Shown here: positions 31,350 to 39,939 of the stretch, one piece after another
Layout of the letters: each line of letters opens with the position of its first letter
Numbering within the stretch: position 1 is the first letter of the stretch
DNA from: Methylophilus methylotrophus DSM 46235 = ATCC 53528
GTDB taxonomy: Bacteria > Pseudomonadota > Gammaproteobacteria > Burkholderiales > Methylophilaceae
Assembly (NCBI RefSeq): GCF_000378225.1
Contig: NZ_KB905145.1
Coordinates: 113,070-177,069, forward strand
Length of the DNA stretch: 64,000 nucleotides
Reading direction: 5' to 3'
Notes under the pieces: model-generated
Database searches by the model: none
What the model was told of the DNA's origin: nothing
Seen by the model: the letters and a program-made list of their open reading frames with translations, nothing else
Made by a program: the position numbers and the translations under genes

Positions 31350-32585
31350 ATGAATACAAAATTGAACGTTGCAGTTGCAGCAGCTCTGTTCGCTGCCGCT
31401 ACTGGCGCACAAGCTGGCATCACTATCCCAGCTGGTGACTGGACTCTGGACATCGGTGGCGTTGTTAACGCTTACTACACAAACACCAAATTTGGTGGTG
31501 ATACTGGTGCTGGTACAGCTGCTTTGGGTTTGGGCGCTGGCGATGCTAGTTCACAAAGCAACATCACTACTGGTTTGCTGCCAAACTACCTGAGCGTTTC
31601 TGGTAAAACACGTCAGAACGACCTGGATGTTGGTTTCACTATCAGCATCAACCCAGGTTCATCATCAAATAATTCTGGTATTCAAGACAACGACCGCGCT
31701 AATGGCGGCGGTGCTGAAAACCGTCAAGCATTCTTGACATTCGGTGATGCTTCATGGGGCTCTATGAAATTGGGTAAAGATCTGGGCATCTACGGTTCAG
31801 ACGCTATCTTGAATGATATGACATTGTTGGGCGTTGGTGGTGGTGCTGGTTCACTGTCAGGTAACACAACAACTTTGGGCCGTATCGGTTCAGGCTTCAT
31901 GTATGCTGACTGGAAATCTCAAGTTGCTTACACATCACCAAACTGGAACGGTTTCCAATTCACCGTTGGTTTGACACAAGGCTGGAACGCTACTAACACA
32001 GGTATTCCAACTGTAGCTCAAGGCGCAACATCTACAGACCGTTCAGCTGCAAGCACTGGTTACGAAGGTAAAGCTTCCTACGAGTGGACAGGCGATGTTG
32101 CTGGTAAAGTATGGGCATCTGCTATTAGTCAAAAAATTGCTGGTGTAACAGGTGCTGGTGGTAGCGAAAATGCTTACTCATGGGACGTTGGTACAACAGT
32201 TAATGTTGCTGGTTTCGGCCTGACAGGTTACTACTACGATGGTAAAGGTATCGGTCAAACATTCCAATTTGCGGGTGGTTTAGATGCTGCTGGTAACCGT
32301 CGTGATTCTAACGGTTACTATGTACAAGGTACATACACACTGCCTGGTGTTGGTACAAAACTGGGCGTGAGCTGGGGCCAATCAAAATTGGAAGGCAACA
32401 GTGCTGATGTAGCTTTGGATGAGATCAAAGATAGCATGTGGGTAGTTGGTGCTTACCACCCATTGACCAAGCACTTGAACTTGGTTGCTGAGTTCTCTAA
32501 ATCAGAGCGTGAATTTGATAACCGTACAACAACTGTTGAAGGTGACGCAAAAACCATCTCTCTGGGTGCGATCTTGTTCTTCTAA
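31350..32585 (+). CDS. Gram-negative outer-membrane porin
   Basis: The start is ATG 31350 (MNTKLNVAVAAALFAAATGA, a signal peptide cleaved near AQA-GIT). The mature protein is rich in Gly, Asn, Thr and aromatic beta-strand segments and ends SLGAILFF, the C-terminal Phe needed for outer-membrane assembly. The 411-residue precursor looks like a general trimeric porin. Codons are strikingly uniform (GGT, GCT, ACA, GTT), unlike neighbouring genes, which fits very high expression. Substrate specificity is not evident. Confidence 0.87.
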   Translation: MNTKLNVAVAAALFAAATGAQAGITIPAGDWTLDIGGVVNAYYTNTKFGGDTGAGTAALGLGAGDASSQSNITTGLLPNYLSVSGKTRQNDLDVGFTISINPGSSSNNSGIQDNDRANGGGAENRQAFLTFGDASWGSMKLGKDLGIYGSDAILNDMTLLGVGGGAGSLSGNTTTLGRIGSGFMYADWKSQVAYTSPNWNGFQFTVGLTQGWNATNTGIPTVAQGATSTDRSAASTGYEGKASYEWTGDVAGKVWASAISQKIAGVTGAGGSENAYSWDVGTTVNVAGFGLTGYYYDGKGIGQTFQFAGGLDAAGNRRDSNGYYVQGTYTLPGVGTKLGVSWGQSKLEGNSADVALDEIKDSMWVVGAYHPLTKHLNLVAEFSKSEREFDNRTTTVEGDAKTISLGAILFF

Positions 32586-32625
32586 TTTAATTTAATAGCA
32601 GAGTATTCTGCATAAATTAAAAGTC

Positions 32626-32656
32626 AAAAACGGCAACTTCGGTTGCCGTTTTTTTA
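32626..32656 (+). terminator. Terminator of the porin gene
   Basis: AAAACGGCAAC-TTC-GGTTGCCGTTTT is a perfect 11-bp stem with a three-base loop, followed by further T residues. Confidence 0.92.
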
Positions 32657-32827
32657 CGTAAAACATGGTTCAAACTTCAGAGATTACCCCCCCCCAATCT
32701 ACTTAGCGGCTAGTCCCAACGATGTGAAGTCTTAAGCATCTATTGTGTCAAAATTTAACGCACATGAGATGAATTTCATCGCAATTCTGGCACTACCAGC
32801 AAACACATACTTAATCAATGAGGATGA

Positions 32828-34219
32828 TTAATCATCAATCCCCAATTCCTGAATCTTACGTGTGAGCGTATTGCGCCCCATCCCCAGCTGATTGGCTGCT
32901 TCAATACGTCGGCCATCGGTATGCGCGAGGGCGCGGGTGATAAGAATACGTTCAAACTCTTTGGTTTTGGTATCCAGAATATTGGTTTCACCACGATTGA
33001 GTGAGTCGGTGACTTCTTGGGCCAATGCTTCTTGCCAGGAGCCGCCTGTACTATGTTTACCGGTATCTTCTTTTAACTCTGGGGGTAGATCATTGACGTC
33101 CACATTTTGGCCGGGCGCCATAACGGTGAGCCAATGACATACATTTTCCAGTTGGCGGACATTACCGCTCCAGTTCACGGACATCAGGTATTTGATGGCG
33201 GCTTGGGATAATTGTTTAGGCTCTACGCCTAGCTGTTGAGCGCTGTGGGCGAGAAAATGTTTGGTGAGCAAGGGGATGTCTTCCCTGCGCTCGCGCAAGG
33301 GTGGTAGGCGCAGGCGGATGACGTTCAAACGGTGAAACAGGTCTTCTCGGAACAAGCCTTGTTTGACACGCTCTTCAAGGTCCTGGTGGGTGGCTGCAAT
33401 CACGCGTACATTCACTTTGATTGGTTGATGCCCACCCACGCGGTAAAACTGGCCGTCGGATAAGACACGCAATAATCTTGTTTGCAAGTCGGCAGGCATG
33501 TCACCGATTTCGTCCAGAAACAGTGTGCCGTTATCTGCCTGTTCAAAGCGCCCTCTTCTTGCTGCCGCTGCGCCAGTAAATGCACCCCGTTCATGACCAA
33601 ATAATTCGGATTCCAATAGATCTTTGGGAATCGCTGCCGTATTGATGGCAATAAACGGTTTGTCTGCACGTGGGCTATGTTTATGCAATGCGCTGGCTAC
33701 CAATTCTTTACCGCTACCAGACTCACCGTTAATCAATACGGTAGAATGCGAGCGACTCAAGCGGCCAATAGCACGAAATACTTCCTGCATGGCAGGAGCC
33801 TGGCCGATGATTTCCGGCGAAGGCCCAGTGTCTTCAACGGCCTCAACAGATTGGCGCATGCTCTCTTCAACCGCACGTTTGATAATCTCAATCGCCTGGT
33901 CGACGTCGAATGGTTTAGCCAGATATTCAAACGCCCCACCCTGGAAAGCGGCAACCGCACTTTCCAAGTCAGAGTAGGCTGTCATAATGATGACAGGAAT
34001 TTCGGGGTAGCGTTGTTTGACCTCTGACAGGAAGTCCAGCCCTGAACCGTTGGGCATGCGGATGTCGCTGACGATGACCTGAGGTTGCTCACGGTTTAAG
34101 GCATTCAGGGCCTCTGCCGGAGAAGAAAAGGTTTTGAAATCAAAGTCGGTCCGGGCCAAGGCTTTTTCAAACACCCAGCGGATTGATTTGTCGTCGTCTA
34201 AGATCCAGATTGGCTTCAT
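32828..34219 (-). CDS. ntrC: Nitrogen regulator NR(I), NtrC
   Basis: This 463-residue response regulator and sigma-54 activator has a receiver domain with phospho-acceptor Asp52 ([11 protein letters not shown]). The AAA+ domain has Walker A GESGSGKE and the canonical RGAFTGA loop, and a C-terminal Fis-type HTH follows ([20 protein letters not shown]). It lies 13 bp downstream of ntrB on the same strand. Likely targets include glnA in this window, whose upstream region has two matching boxes. Confidence 0.95.
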   Translation of the reverse strand: MKPIWILDDDKSIRWVFEKALARTDFDFKTFSSPAEALNALNREQPQVIVSDIRMPNGSGLDFLSEVKQRYPEIPVIIMTAYSDLESAVAAFQGGAFEYLAKPFDVDQAIEIIKRAVEESMRQSVEAVEDTGPSPEIIGQAPAMQEVFRAIGRLSRSHSTVLINGESGSGKELVASALHKHSPRADKPFIAINTAAIPKDLLESELFGHERGAFTGAAAARRGRFEQADNGTLFLDEIGDMPADLQTRLLRVLSDGQFYRVGGHQPIKVNVRVIAATHQDLEERVKQGLFREDLFHRLNVIRLRLPPLRERREDIPLLTKHFLAHSAQQLGVEPKQLSQAAIKYLMSVNWSGNVRQLENVCHWLTVMAPGQNVDVNDLPPELKEDTGKHSTGGSWQEALAQEVTDSLNRGETNILDTKTKEFERILITRALAHTDGRRIEAANQLGMGRNTLTRKIQELGIDD

Positions 34220-34232
34220 AGCTATTCTCGTA

Positions 34233-35333
34233 TTATTGTGCTGATTTTAATTGCGTACTCTCAATGGGTAGCAATATATGGAAAGTTGTTTTGCCTGGCT
34301 GTGAGTCACAATCGATCATGCCATGGTGTTGGGTAATAAAAGTTTGTGCCAGCGCAAGACCCAAGCCAGTGCCACCTTCGCGGCCAGAAACGAGCGGATA
34401 GAAAATACGCTCTTTGATACCGGCTGGAATGCCTGGGCCATTATCGATAATTTCAAGGTGGATACCGACGCGATAGCGCTTCCTCGCGAGCGTGATTTGA
34501 CGCTCTGCTCGTGTCCTAAAGGTAATACTCGCATTTTCAGTCTGGTTTTGTTGCATGGCCTGTGCGGCATTGCGCGCAATATTGAGTACGGCTTGGATCA
34601 GTTTTTCGCGGTCACCAATGATTTCGGGCAGGCTGGTGTCGTAATCACGAATCACGCGAATATAGTTGGGCGATTCGGCCAGAAGCAGGCTACGCACGCG
34701 CTCAAGTACTTCATGAATGTTGGTAGGTTCGTATTTGGGTACACGATGCGGAGCCAGTAACCTGTCCATGAGGCTGTGGAGCCGGTCAGCTTCTTTGATA
34801 ATGACTTGGGTATATTCTTTCAAGCCTGGTTGCGGCAGTTCAAATTCGAGCAACTGCGCGGCACCACGTAAGCCTCCCAAGGGGTTGCGGATTTCATGAG
34901 CCAGGTTACGTAATAACTCTGAATTCGCCTGTTGCTGAATCAGCATGCGCTCTTCGCGCGCAATACGCAATTGCTGGTCCATTTGTACAAACTCCAGAAT
35001 CAGCATGTCTTCAGCTGTCTGGTTAAACGTGGTAGAGATTGGTGTGACGGTACATGTCACGGCAGTGGTATGGCCACGTTGAGTGGTCAGTGTGAATTCA
35101 TGCTCACGAAAAGGACCTTGTGTTTGGATGGCATTGGTCACAGCCATTTGCAAAATCTCGCAATTCACAAATACATCGTGAATATGTAAACCCTGGATTT
35201 GATTGGCGCTAAAGGCGAACAGTATCTCCGCACTCGAGTTGGCATAGGTGACTTCCAGCTGGTTGTTGAGCAGGATCACTGCTGTCGCAATGTGCTCTAA
35301 ACCGCTAAACCCTTGGGGAGATTTTTGAACCAT
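34233..35333 (-). CDS. ntrB: Nitrogen sensor kinase NR(II), NtrB
   Basis: This 366-residue protein has an N-terminal PAS-like domain, a dimerisation/phosphotransfer helix with His146 (LAHEIRNPLGGLRGAAQLLE), and an ATPase domain with N and G boxes (NIARNAAQAM, DNGPGIP, GTGLGLALAQ). With PII proteins it controls NtrC phosphorylation in response to glutamine. It is soluble, with no transmembrane segment. Confidence 0.95.
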   Translation of the reverse strand: MVQKSPQGFSGLEHIATAVILLNNQLEVTYANSSAEILFAFSANQIQGLHIHDVFVNCEILQMAVTNAIQTQGPFREHEFTLTTQRGHTTAVTCTVTPISTTFNQTAEDMLILEFVQMDQQLRIAREERMLIQQQANSELLRNLAHEIRNPLGGLRGAAQLLEFELPQPGLKEYTQVIIKEADRLHSLMDRLLAPHRVPKYEPTNIHEVLERVRSLLLAESPNYIRVIRDYDTSLPEIIGDREKLIQAVLNIARNAAQAMQQNQTENASITFRTRAERQITLARKRYRVGIHLEIIDNGPGIPAGIKERIFYPLVSGREGGTGLGLALAQTFITQHHGMIDCDSQPGKTTFHILLPIESTQLKSAQ

Positions 35334-35443
35334 ATCCTAAGTTTGTTAAAAAGAGTGAATCACGCCCTGTTTTAAAGCAAAACCCAAGCCAATTCTAACT
35401 TACTTAGCAAAGAAGGTTTAAAACATCCCAAAAATGGTGCGTG

Positions 35444-35935
35444 TTAAAGATTGAGTTCTTTATTCAGTAATTCGATATTCCGTTCATGTGCTTGGATTTC
35501 TGCCTCAATCACGCGTAGTTTCTCTTCATATTTGGCGACATTCCTGAATGTTTTGCCATTGGCACCTCTGTAAACTTCTGGTGTATTCTGGGCCTCTTCA
35601 TAGAGGAGTCGCGCATTCTCAAGTGCTTGTTTTTCTTGAGCTAATTCATTCATTAGCAGCTCGCGGCGCTTCTGGTCACGCTGATTTTGTGTCTGGTTAT
35701 CCACCTTAGGAAAGTTAGCCGGGGCAGGCGTTTTGGTGGCTGGTTTTTTTTCACGAATTGCCGGCGGCATCTCTGTAGTTTTTGGGCCGCTAATAATTAA
35801 TTCAGCTTTCCTTTTACCTTCTGGCTTAATGTTGGTGTAGGTCGTGACCCCGTTACTGTCGGTATATTTGTAAATATCTGCCCAGCTTTGGTTGCACATG
35901 AGCGCGAAGGTGAAAATGTAAAAAAGTCTTTTCAT
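35444..35935 (-). CDS. DUF4124 periplasmic protein
   Basis: This 163-residue protein has a signal peptide (about 1-19, SWA then DIY) followed by the short DUF4124 motif IYKYTDSNGVTTYTNIKPEG. A long C-terminal region from about residue 85 is predicted coiled coil, rich in Glu, Lys and Gln. Similar proteins frequently lie between glnA and ntrBC in Betaproteobacteria. Function is unknown. Confidence 0.8.
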   Translation of the reverse strand: MKRLFYIFTFALMCNQSWADIYKYTDSNGVTTYTNIKPEGKRKAELIISGPKTTEMPPAIREKKPATKTPAPANFPKVDNQTQNQRDQKRRELLMNELAQEKQALENARLLYEEAQNTPEVYRGANGKTFRNVAKYEEKLRVIEAEIQAHERNIELLNKELNL

Positions 35936-36011
35936 GGCAATAGTTTAGAGTAGATCGTTAAGGGTATCAACGTCCGCTCGCCTAAAAACGTTGACGGAAC
36001 AGCGGGCACAT

Positions 36012-36046
36012 AAAAAAACAGGGCAGCCTGGGCTGCCCTGTTTTAG
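36012..36046 (-). terminator. Terminator downstream of glnA
   Basis: AAAACAGGGCAGCC-TG-GGCTGCCCTGTTTT forms a perfect 14-bp stem. On the minus strand it is followed by a run of T residues, so it terminates glnA. Confidence 0.92.
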
Positions 36047-36061
36047 TGCGTACTCTTGCGA

Positions 36062-37471
36062 TTAGCAGGAGTAGTACAGACCGAACTCGACTGGGTGAGG
36101 TGTCATACGCAGTTTAGTCACTTCGTCCATCTTCAACGCGATGTATGCATCGATGAAGTCGTCAGAGAATACACCGCCGCGTGTCAGGAACTCACGGTCT
36201 TTGTCCAAGTGCTCCAGCGCTTGATCCAGTGATGAACACACGGTTGGGATCAATGCATCTTCTTCTGGTGGCAGATGGTACAAGTCTTTAGTCGCTGGTT
36301 CACCTGGGTGAATCTTGTTCTGAACGCCGTCCAGACCCGCCATCATCAAGGCAGCGAATGCCAGGTATGGGTTAGCGGTAGGATCTGGGAAACGCGCTTC
36401 GATACGGCGTGCTTTATCGCTGTGTACGAATGGTACGCGGATAGAAGCAGAACGGTTTTTCGCAGAGTAGGCCAGTTTCACTGGCGCTTCAAAGCCTGGA
36501 ACCAGGCGCTTGTAAGAGTTGGTACCTGGGTTGGTAATCGCGTTCAAGGCACGTGCGTGCTTGATGATACCGCCAATGTAGTACAGTGCGAAGTCGCTCA
36601 GGCCAGCATAGCCGTTACCAGCGAACAGGTTTTTGCCGTCTTTCCAGATGGATTGGTGAACGTGCATGCCTGAACCGTTGTCGCCAACGATTGGTTTTGG
36701 CATGAATGTCGCTGTTTTGCCGTAAGCGTGAGCTGTGTTCAATACGACGTATTTCAGGATTTGTGTCCAGTCGGCACGTTGCACCAGGGTACTAAATTTA
36801 GTACCGATTTCGCACTGGCCAGCAGTCGCCACTTCGTGGTGGTGCACTTCAACAGGCACTCCCAACTCTTCCAAAGTCATGACCATCGCAGAACGGATGT
36901 CTTGGAATGAGTCGACTGGTGGCACTGGGAAGTAACCGCCTTTTACTGCAGGACGGTGGCCAGTGTTGCCGCCTTCAAATTTGTCGCCAGAAGCCCAAGC
37001 GCCTTCTTCGGAGTTGATTTTAACGGAACAGCCTTGCATGCCAGCATTCCACTCAACGCTATCAAAAATGAAGAATTCTGGTTCTGGACCGAAGAATGCT
37101 GTATCGCCCAAGCCGCTGGACTTCAGGTAGGCTTCAGCGCGTTTTGCCAGCGAGCGTGGGTCACGGTCGTAGCCTTTGCCATCAGTTGGATCAACCACGT
37201 CACATGTGAGAACCAGTGTTGGCTCGTCAAAGAATGGGTCGATAAATGCAGTCGTTGGGTCAGGCATCAATTGCATGTCGGATGCTTGAATGCCCTTCCA
37301 GCCAGCAATAGAAGAACCGTCAAACGCATGGCCTTCAGTAAATTTATCTTCGTCGAAGTGAGAAACAGGCACAGACACGTGTTGTTCTTTACCTCTGGTG
37401 TCGGTAAAACGGAAATCAACAAATTTGATGTCGTTTTCCGCAACCAATTTCATTACGTTTGCAACGGACAT
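36062..37471 (-). CDS. glnA: Glutamine synthetase type I
   Basis: Starting at the ATG at 37471 (GAGGAGAATGTA in front) gives 469 residues, the E. coli GlnA length. It condenses glutamate and ammonia using ATP. Visible landmarks are [11 protein letters not shown], the metal-binding [19 protein letters not shown], the nucleotide-binding KAxxR region (NRSASIRVP), and the adenylylation site Tyr398 in [10 protein letters not shown], so GlnE control is expected. Transcription is very probably by sigma-54 and NtrC (sites at 37633-37754). A second, distinct GS-like enzyme, gmaS, is at 51502. Confidence 0.97.
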   Translation of the reverse strand: MSVANVMKLVAENDIKFVDFRFTDTRGKEQHVSVPVSHFDEDKFTEGHAFDGSSIAGWKGIQASDMQLMPDPTTAFIDPFFDEPTLVLTCDVVDPTDGKGYDRDPRSLAKRAEAYLKSSGLGDTAFFGPEPEFFIFDSVEWNAGMQGCSVKINSEEGAWASGDKFEGGNTGHRPAVKGGYFPVPPVDSFQDIRSAMVMTLEELGVPVEVHHHEVATAGQCEIGTKFSTLVQRADWTQILKYVVLNTAHAYGKTATFMPKPIVGDNGSGMHVHQSIWKDGKNLFAGNGYAGLSDFALYYIGGIIKHARALNAITNPGTNSYKRLVPGFEAPVKLAYSAKNRSASIRVPFVHSDKARRIEARFPDPTANPYLAFAALMMAGLDGVQNKIHPGEPATKDLYHLPPEEDALIPTVCSSLDQALEHLDKDREFLTRGGVFSDDFIDAYIALKMDEVTKLRMTPHPVEFGLYYSC

Positions 37472-37632
37472 TACATTCTCCTCAGTGATCAAGGTCTAAA
37501 ATGATTCAAATTGCTCACGCAAAAAACGGGGCATGTTGCGGATGTCCCGAAACGTGAGCAAGTACAAATGGATTTTGGTGAGTCTGGATTCTGGAAATCC
37601 GGAATTACATTAAATCTTAGTGTGTAATATTA

Positions 37633-37647
37633 GCAGGAAGCATGCCA
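37633..37647 (-). promoter_or_regulatory. Sigma-54 promoter of glnA
   Basis: On the minus strand TGGCAT-GCTTC-CTGC matches the -24/-12 consensus, with invariant GG and GC at the correct 10-base separation. The predicted start is near 37622, about 150 bases before the glnA ATG. Confidence 0.85.
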
Positions 37648-37707
37648 CGCAAACATATGCATTTGTGGTGGTTTCTGTGGAACGTGCATAAAATATTAAA
37701 AACCATA

Positions 37708-37724
37708 AGCACTATTTGTGTGCA
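37708..37724. promoter_or_regulatory. NtrC box 1 upstream of glnA
   Basis: AGCAC-TATTTGT-GTGCA contains GCAC-N7-GTGC, the arms of the enteric NtrC site. Its centre is about 94 bp upstream of the predicted glnA start. Confidence 0.85.
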
Positions 37725-37737
37725 TTGCAACAAATTA

Positions 37738-37754
37738 AGCACTTAAATGGTGCA
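37738..37754. promoter_or_regulatory. NtrC box 2 upstream of glnA
   Basis: AGCAC-TTAAATG-GTGCA is a second GCAC-N7-GTGC dyad, 30 bp (about three helical turns) from box 1. This is the tandem arrangement that supports cooperative NtrC binding at E. coli glnAp2. Confidence 0.87.
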
Positions 37755-37821
37755 TTGCCTGTTGTAGGAATTTCAAAGGTATACTCGCTATTTTATAGTT
37801 TGATTCAGAAGAAGGTCGAGT

Positions 37822-38271
37822 TTGGATAAGTTACAAAAAATATTGAACGAGGCAAATGCCAGAGGGGCAGAAAATAAGTTGCCGTACGCTGGTGCCCTGA
37901 CGCCGACAGAAGTGTTTGAAGCCATCAGTCAAGACAGTGCCATCAAGCTTGTGGATGTGCGATCACGTGCAGAGCTCGAGTTAGTGGGGCGTGTACCGCT
38001 GGCGATGCATATTGAGTGGGCTTTTTATCCTGGGATGGTGGCAAATCCTGAATTCAGCGATCAATTACAAAAGCAGGTGGACAAAGATAGCACCGTGATC
38101 TTTATGTGCCGCACCGGTGGCCGTAGCCACAATGCCGCATTATTGGCTCAAAAACTGGGTTATAACAAAGTTTATAATATGTTGGAAGGCTTTGAAGGTG
38201 AGGCAAACGAGCACAAACAACGCACTTTGATCAATGGCTGGAAACATGCCGGCTTGCCCTGGACTAATTGA
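37822..38271 (+). CDS. Rhodanese-domain protein
   Basis: This 149-residue single-domain protein starts at TTG 37822. The active-site loop is FMCRTGGRSHNAA, with Cys available for persulfide transfer. LVDVRSRAELELVG is the CH2A-like motif. Biological sulfur acceptor is unknown. Its end overlaps the upstream region of aroE. Confidence 0.85.
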   Translation: MDKLQKILNEANARGAENKLPYAGALTPTEVFEAISQDSAIKLVDVRSRAELELVGRVPLAMHIEWAFYPGMVANPEFSDQLQKQVDKDSTVIFMCRTGGRSHNAALLAQKLGYNKVYNMLEGFEGEANEHKQRTLINGWKHAGLPWTN

Positions 38272-38282
38272 TTTCATATTGT

Positions 38283-39107
38283 ATGGCCGTTGAAAAATAC
38301 GCAGTGATTGGCAATCCGATTGAACACAGCAAATCGCCGTTGATTCACCAGGCTTTTGCTAAACAGTTCAATAAAGTGATTGGTTATGAAAAGGTTTTGG
38401 CACCGCTGGATGGATTCGAGGTGACGCTACAAAGGTTGCGTGCGGAAGGTTATTTGGGTGCCAATGTGACCGTGCCTTTTAAGTTTGAGGCTTTTAATGC
38501 CTGCCAGGAATTGTCTGCACGTGCGCAGGCAGCTGGTGCAGTCAATACCTTAAGCTTTAATAAGCAGTATATCGCCGGTGATAATACCGATGGCTGTGGG
38601 CTAGTGAACGACATTCTCCAGCATCAGCATACCCTATTAGCTGGAAAAAAAGTGTTATTGCTTGGGGCTGGCGGTGCGGCCCAAGGCGTGATGCTGCCTC
38701 TGCTTCAACAAAAGCCGTCACATTTGACCGTGGCCAACCGTAGTGTCGACAAGGCACAAGCGATGGTGGACAAATTTTCCAGTCACGCTGTCTCCAGTGA
38801 GACAATATTGCAAGTGAAGACTTTCGTGGATTTATCCCTAGCATATGACATCGTCATTAATGCGACCTCGGCCGGATTAACGGATAGCTCGTTACAACTC
38901 CCGGTGGACATATTTCAGGCCAATACACTGGCTTACGACATGATGTATGGGCGCGAAACGCCATTTATGCAGCAGGCACGTGCAGCGGGAGCACACGTGG
39001 CTGATGGTTTGGGTATGCTGGTGGAACAAGCGGCTGAAGCATTTTATCTTTGGCATGGTTTGCGTCCGGAGACCGCCCCGGTGATTCAGTATTTCCGCCA
39101 GTCTTAA
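38283..39107 (+). CDS. aroE: Shikimate dehydrogenase
   Basis: Starting at the ATG at 38283 (MAVEKYAVIGNPIEHSKSPL) gives 274 residues. The enzyme reduces 3-dehydroshikimate with NADPH. The substrate motif NPIEHSKSP, the catalytic Lys in NVTVPFKFEAF, the Asp in GDNTDGCG and the NADPH loop LLGAGGAAQGV with ANRSVDKA are all visible. The mtgA gene follows closely. Confidence 0.95.
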   Translation: MAVEKYAVIGNPIEHSKSPLIHQAFAKQFNKVIGYEKVLAPLDGFEVTLQRLRAEGYLGANVTVPFKFEAFNACQELSARAQAAGAVNTLSFNKQYIAGDNTDGCGLVNDILQHQHTLLAGKKVLLLGAGGAAQGVMLPLLQQKPSHLTVANRSVDKAQAMVDKFSSHAVSSETILQVKTFVDLSLAYDIVINATSAGLTDSSLQLPVDIFQANTLAYDMMYGRETPFMQQARAAGAHVADGLGMLVEQAAEAFYLWHGLRPETAPVIQYFRQS

Positions 39108-39114
39108 TCTTTTA

Positions 39115-39801
39115 ATGAAACAAGCCATTAAACTTTTCTTTGGCATCTTGTTGCTATGGGTGCTTATGTACCAGGTCTGGCTACTACTGCACATTTTGTG
39201 GTGGGTAGATCATAACCCTGAGTCCACGGCATTTATGGAAGCGCGGCTTGAAGTCATCCAGGAGCGCCGTCCCAACGCAAAATTGCAACGGCAATGGGTG
39301 CCTTATGCGCGCATCAGCAACCATTTGAAGCGGGCCGTGATCGCCTCTGAAGACAGCAAATTTGTCGATCATGAAGGTTTTGACTGGGTGGGGATAGAAA
39401 CTGCGTTTGAAAAAAACCTCAAGAAAGGCAAAATTGTCGCTGGCGGTTCTACCATTAGCCAGCAACTGGCGAAGAATTTGTTTTTATCCGGACATAGAAC
39501 CCCTTGGCGTAAAGCGCAAGAGGCGGTGATCACATTTATGCTCGAAAAACTCATGAGTAAACGCCGTATCCTCGAGATTTACCTGAATGTGATTGAGTGG
39601 GGTGAAGGCGTGTTTGGCGCTGAAGCGGCTGCGCGCCATTACTTTCATGGCAATGCACGGGCACTTGGGCCAGCGCAGGCCGCACGGTTAGCTGCGATGA
39701 TCCCCAATCCGCGCTTTTATGATGTACATCGCAGTACACGCTATTTGAATCGTCATGCGGCCACGATACAGGCACGCATGCGATTGGTTAAAATACCCTG
39801 A
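39115..39801 (+). CDS. mtgA: Monofunctional biosynthetic peptidoglycan transglycosylase
   Basis: This 228-residue protein has one N-terminal transmembrane helix (about 5-28) and a GT51 domain. The catalytic Glu79 lies in ASEDSKFVDHEGFDW. Other motifs are GGSTISQQLAKNLFLS, RKAQEAVITFMLEKLMSKRRILEIYLN and WGEGVFGAEAAARHYF. It polymerises lipid II into glycan strands. Confidence 0.95.
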   Translation: MKQAIKLFFGILLLWVLMYQVWLLLHILWWVDHNPESTAFMEARLEVIQERRPNAKLQRQWVPYARISNHLKRAVIASEDSKFVDHEGFDWVGIETAFEKNLKKGKIVAGGSTISQQLAKNLFLSGHRTPWRKAQEAVITFMLEKLMSKRRILEIYLNVIEWGEGVFGAEAAARHYFHGNARALGPAQAARLAAMIPNPRFYDVHRSTRYLNRHAATIQARMRLVKIP

Positions 39802-39870
39802 TTTTAAGCGCTTGTTTAAGTAATTGAACCCAAATCGGGCCACATACAATGTTTGATATAAATATATGTG

Positions 39871-39916
39871 TGTGGCTTAACCACATCCGTATTGGATGCA
39901 CTGATTAAAGTGCATC
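39871..39916. repeat. Two hairpins between convergent mtgA and uvrA
   Basis: TGTGG-CTTAA-CCACA (39871-39885) is followed by GATGCACT-GATTAA-AGTGCATC (39895-39916), a perfect 8-bp stem. Neither has a T run, so they are not classical terminators. They may act as transcript-end structures for the two convergent genes. Confidence 0.4.
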
Positions 39917-39939
39917 TGGGGGCCGGTTGCATGTTGACC

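Noticed and set aside
32687..32695. Run of nine C residues, a possible phase-variable tract
   Set aside because: It lies between the porin terminator and the 3' end of ntrC, in neither a coding region nor a promoter, so no switching role is apparent.
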